Part shown: one piece after another, positions 59,695-64,000 of the stretch
Position numbering within the stretch: position 1 is the stretch's first letter
How the letters are laid out: every line of letters starts with the position of its first letter
From: Acanthaster planci
Lineage: Eukaryota > Echinodermata > Asteroidea > Valvatida > Acanthasteridae
DNA: 64,000 nt
Assembly: GCF_001949145.1 (NCBI RefSeq)
Contig: NW_019091379.1
Coordinates: 323,280-387,279, forward strand
Direction: 5' to 3'
The notes under the pieces: model-generated
Seen by the model: the letters and a program-made list of their open reading frames with translations, nothing else
Told to the model about the DNA's origin: nothing
Databases searched by the model: none
Translations under genes and position numbers: made by a program

Positions 59695-62600
59695 AAAAAC
59701 TAATAATGGAGACAGTCGAGTGACAGGTCAAGAAATATCACATGCAATTCAAGGCAGCACTGGCCAACGAAAGGGTGTAGTCTTTCTTCATTTGACGACA
59801 AACTGTGATAGCTTGAGTGCATTCTGTCGCCAGAGTTTGAATTTCGTTAAAACCTAAGGCAAGATCGACTTACTGGGGTAGCGGAGTCGGGTTTCAGAGC
59901 CACTCTGATGCCATGGTCCTCTCGTTAAGACCTTCATTTATTGTAAAGCCTTTGGAAAAAAAATGTGTTTCCTTGTTCGAATCATCGAGGATTAAACCTT
60001 TCCATCGCCAGCGCAGCGAGGTACTTCAGTGAGCACCGTTTGCGCTGCCAAAGCTCTATCTGTGTTACAAAGCACATCAGCCTCGAAAGCCCGCCAATAG
60101 CTTCGTTGTATTCGCTACTGCGCATTGCCTATTGCTTCCCAGACGGCCTGGCTCCATTTGCTTCAATGTTACACGGACCTAAGTAAGTGTGCACCCCCCT
60201 TACATTTTCTCCTGAAAGCTTGCTCCGGATAATTCTGAGATTTCCTGGCAAAATTCTATCCATTTGGATTGGGTGATGTTTGTCGATCGTGGGGTAGCCG
60301 CAGAGAGCTGGCTGTCTTATAATTCTATTAATGAGCGAAACGCAAGATCTGTGTGTAAATTGACGATGTTGCCTTATACTCAGTAGTCCAGGTCAGTTGA
60401 ACAATTTACTGTTTGAGCATATAGTGCACGACTGAAAGGCGATTCCGAATGTTGAATGTATTACCTCATGTGCATGTCACAACTTAAAAACCACACCGTA
60501 TATATTACTTCATTTTTATAAGCGTTTAACAGTAAATGAGCTATGTGGATGATAAAATTTTTAAGAGTTAATAATAATTCATAGTTTTTCAGTTGGTTAA
60601 TAATTCAAAGCAAATATTTCGTTTTGACTTCATTTTTTTCATTTTCAGTGTACCGAAGCTGTTTATCAGAATCTCCAGCGATGGTTACCAACTGTTTTCA
60701 AGCTTTCGTCGTTGCGCATGTATATTTGATCTCATCAGATATTCATGAAATGGACTTCAAGAAAAGAAAAAAAGAGAGGAAATTCAAGAGAACCCAACAT
60801 TGCGGCTGTCACACAGCCCTTTATTCTTTAATGTTGCCTTGGTAACGTGACATCAGTATCCGTGAGGATTTATGATAGAACCCTGAATCCATATCGCTTA
60901 TCAGAGATGGGGTATATGGATCAGAAAATACGAACGTTGATTGAGTATGCTGTTAGTCTTAATGATGAAGTCTTTGCTCAGCGTGAAATTCACTGACCCC
61001 AGTAAGTTTTGCCCGATGTAAAACGATCCAGATAGCTCAAACTGTATCAGCTCTTCCAGAAGACAAACCCGTATAGGCAGGTATGTCCCAGTGGGGCAAA
61101 CACAAAACTGCTCGCCGTTCATTTCTCAAATACTGGTACTCCGGAGAAATATAATATTGTATTGCCAACTCATAATGCAGTTTATATCTGTTTTGTACTT
61201 GTTTCTAAAACCAAAAAGGTATATACAAAGGCTGCCACATATGCCGTTACTAGAAATACACGAGCCCCGCAAAGTGAAGTTGGTATCATGCTGAAAATAG
61301 TGCACTGTTGTCAAAAAAGACAATATATACTCGATACAAGTCTTCGTTAATTTATTGATGGAAATAATGTTTACATTTAAACTATTTTTGACCCTTAAAA
61401 CATAACACTTTGGGCTTGGTCGTAGACTCCGAAATAATTTTAAATTCTGAGGGCGCTCTCCAAACTGTCGAAATATATAGTGCTTGTCATGGAACATTGT
61501 CTCGGGCAAAAATGACACAATATATGACCGAAAGGTATACCTTTCATCAGCACCAAGGTTACTCCTTTGCGATTTAGGACGGTTACTTTTGGGGCTTTGT
61601 TCCATATGTTTGTCGTCGACATTTTTTAGGCTGTTTAGAGCGGTACATTTAGTTCATTATGTTTGAGATTTCTTTGGCGCCACAGTTCAGAAAGAGTTAT
61701 TTTGTTGTATTTTGTAGTTTATTACCACTGAGTGACTGCATAAAAAAAACATTTTCACAGTTTCTTTCAAAATGAAAAGTGGCGGCTATAATTGAATTTA
61801 AGAGACTCGGTGGAGTCACTTTAAATGTCTTGCACTTGATATTCTAAAATCAAATTTAAAGAATTTTTTTCAGATATATTTAGTAACAACAAATCAAGAT
61901 TTCTTTAGGCCTCAAACCACTAAGAAACTTCTCAGGCATGAGTTTTAATCAAGAACCTGACATTTTCGCAACCTTCGAAAAGGCACGTCTGCCATTGATG
62001 CACATGCCACTTTCCTCAACATGTCATCCAATTTTTTCCCCATTTTATGACACCTTGAAATTAGTAGTCTCTGCCTCGGCTTCTGTTGCCGTCATCGTTA
62101 ACAATTCGTTGTGTGGTGCGTTGCTCCTCCTATAATACGATCGATATGGCCCACTTTGGCTTATCTTGTTCTTTCAGGAAGCTCTCACAGCAGCCCTTCG
62201 CTCACATAAGGTGGGTATGGTGCGCCAGAGAACAGCTTCTCCTCAAAACTCTCAAGACGACATAAACATCATTGGACGCAATACCCCGCCTCGCTGTTCC
62301 TACCTCAATCAAATAAATAAGCTAAATGCTTAAAGCGGGAAGTGGTTTGGCGATCAGACCAAACCAAACTGTGACAAAAGCCTGCAAAACAACCTCATGT
62401 TCTCCTTCGTGTCCTAACATTCTCCCCTAGCGTTGCCAAGGGGATGCTATATTGTCTGGAACACGTACGCATTGCCGCCCGAAATAAAGGCAATTGTTTG
62501 AACTGGAAAGAGATTCAAGGTGGTCGTTTGCCGCAAACCTCATGCGGTGAAATACAAATAGGCCTGCATACATCTGGAAAAGATACGACAGAACACCAGA

Positions 62601-63117
62601 TCCGTAGTTTCACACTGATCTCTGAAAAGAAACAGTGAAACTGACTACAGCCTTCAAATATACTGAGAAATCTCCTGGAATACCTTTCCATAGAAATCAC
62701 AGTCCACACTTCAAATAAGAAATATATCTCTATCATTTCGACAGTTGGTTAAAGGCTTCATCTTTTTTTTTGGAATTATACTTGGTTTAGTTCCTTCCGA
62801 TGGAGCTTTATGTACGAGTTCATTTTTTGTCATTTTATAATTGGAAAAGGGGACACATATTTTTGTCAATTTCTGAATAAGCTCACTGAAAACAGGGTCT
62901 CGCCGGAGGGTATTGTGCGGCTTTTTTATTTTGACGTTACTGTTTGATTAGCGCCTTAAAAGAATAGCCGGAGGAATGCTCTGGAAAGCATGCAGGCAAA
63001 TCGCTTAGGAGTGTTGAAATTACAACTCGAGATTCTCATCCATATATTCATTTGTGCCCGCTCAGGGCTACTTGTTAGTAAAGTTGGACACGGAAATAAT
63101 TATTGTACTCCCAACAG

Positions 63118-63175
63118 ATTCCTTCACGGTCCCAGCAGCGGATGGAAGGGACGACGATAACCCCTCGCGGATTGC
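63118..63175 (+). CDS. Orphan exon-like segment (unassigned)
   Basis: A 58-nt segment after ATTGTACTCCCAACAG and before GTAAAT, with one frame open throughout (entering in phase 1, leaving in phase 2). It reads SFTVPAADGRDDDNPSRI, acidic and GC-rich at third codon positions. No partner exon or family was recognised. Confidence 0.2.
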
Positions 63176-64000
63176 GTAAATGGATTAAAACAAGGGATTC
63201 TTTCCAGGAGACAAACCTTCGAATGGGTACCCTCTTTAAAACGTGGCCCGAATCCCAACAACTTCACACTTGCTGGAATTGTTACAAGGCCAAGCAATTC
63301 TTGATATGCGTTGCATTTGTAAAGGAATCTTTCGCACCTTGGCTGCAGAGAGTAAGGTGCATGGTTGAAATAATGGAGGAAAAGTGTGACCTGATTGTAT
63401 TGCTGCTAGGCTAAATATTAACAGAGAAGTGAACAATTCGCCCCAAACTGCAGAGGTGAGAAGTCCATACATTATGTCTTTGCCATCGCTAGCCGGACGT
63501 GTCGGTGATGAAACCAATCGAGTGGCTTATAATAGTTCAGCGCGCGAGCCGTCCCTAGTGTGCGCAACCTTATAAGGATTGCACTTGACTATAGGCAGCG
63601 ATGTGCATCGATGGCTCGATCTGTACTTGATTAACTTTCGATCTGTTTCTCTTCCCCCGTCCCTCGCCTCGCCTCATTATCTCGGCCGTGGACTGGTTTG
63701 TACCAGGCGAGTTCGCGACGCGTAGAAGATATGCTGAAATACATGTAGTTTGTGCCTTGTCTGTATGCTACATGTGGGCCGGCCTACAGCTGTAGGTTAG
63801 GCGACACCCGCCCCCCATCGGCCGTAGCTCCACTCCAAAAAGTGTGATAAATATAATAATTAATATTTATAAGAAAAATATTATATGTTTCCTTTATTCT
63901 GCATAATTATGCAGACTTAAAACATGTAGTAAATGAATATACAGCAACAAACAATTGCATTCGAAAGTACGAGCCGCCATTTTGAACCTACAAAAATCCC

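Larger units (their letters stand above)
43044..64000. other. Region upstream of sulfotransferase B, mostly non-coding
   Basis: No complete gene is supported across these 21 kb. Dispersed repeats occur at about 44.5 and 45.8 kb, G/C-rich hAT-like ends near 43.6-43.9, 47.6 and 51.8 kb, a perfect 22-bp palindrome at 48.9 kb and hairpins at 50.46 and 54.97 kb. A few segments with good splice signals look like isolated exons (46076-46177 and 63118-63175). A large-intron gene could cross this region, but I cannot name it. Confidence 0.5.

Overview
This is a 64 kb stretch of AT-rich animal nuclear DNA. It has long introns, GT-AG splice sites, many small fold-back transposon remnants and no prokaryotic features. 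Three intron-containing protein genes can be reconstructed by joining open exons with compatible splice phases. The gene content (HNK-1/CHST8-14-type carbohydrate sulfotransferases as neighbouring paralogues, plus an SLC35B1-type ER nucleotide transporter) and the repeat landscape fit a marine invertebrate, perhaps a deuterostome (echinoderm, hemichordate or amphioxus). The species cannot be fixed from sequence reading alone.

Layout. 1-20165 holds no gene I can support; it contains a (TAA)n tract, tandem repeats, a 26-bp perfect palindrome and at least two hAT-like non-autonomous elements. 20166-23201 (+) is sulfotransferase gene A: three exons, 370 aa, a type II Golgi-type membrane protein. 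23202-28117 is intergenic and contains two fold-back elements. 28259-38011 (+) is an SLC35B1 orthologue: seven exons, 320 aa. Its introns carry two further terminal-inverted-repeat elements. 38012-40614 separates two convergent genes and contains closely opposed polyadenylation signals. 43043-40615 (-) is sulfotransferase gene B: three exons, 369 aa, with the same intron phases as gene A. 43044-64000 is mostly non-coding, with dispersed repeats and a few orphan exon-like segments that I could not assign.

How the genes relate. Genes A and B share a signal-anchor exon ending in phase 1, a short stem exon ending in phase 0, and a single large catalytic exon with the 5'-PSB (VPKxAxTSW) and 3'-PB (RxPFxRxLSAFRNK) PAPS-binding motifs. 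They are probably duplicates that now point towards each other from either side of SLC35B1. The sulfotransferases would act in the Golgi lumen on glycan chains using PAPS. SLC35B1 is known in other animals as an ER ATP/ADP exchanger, and its close family members SLC35B2 and B3 carry PAPS into the Golgi. Whether the neighbourhood is functional or accidental is not shown by the sequence.

No virus, toxin gene, CRISPR array, rRNA or confident tRNA was seen. The main curiosities are a perfect 31-bp triplication that spans the stop codon of gene A, several fold-back elements in UTRs and introns, and the convergent 3' end shared by SLC35B1 and gene B.
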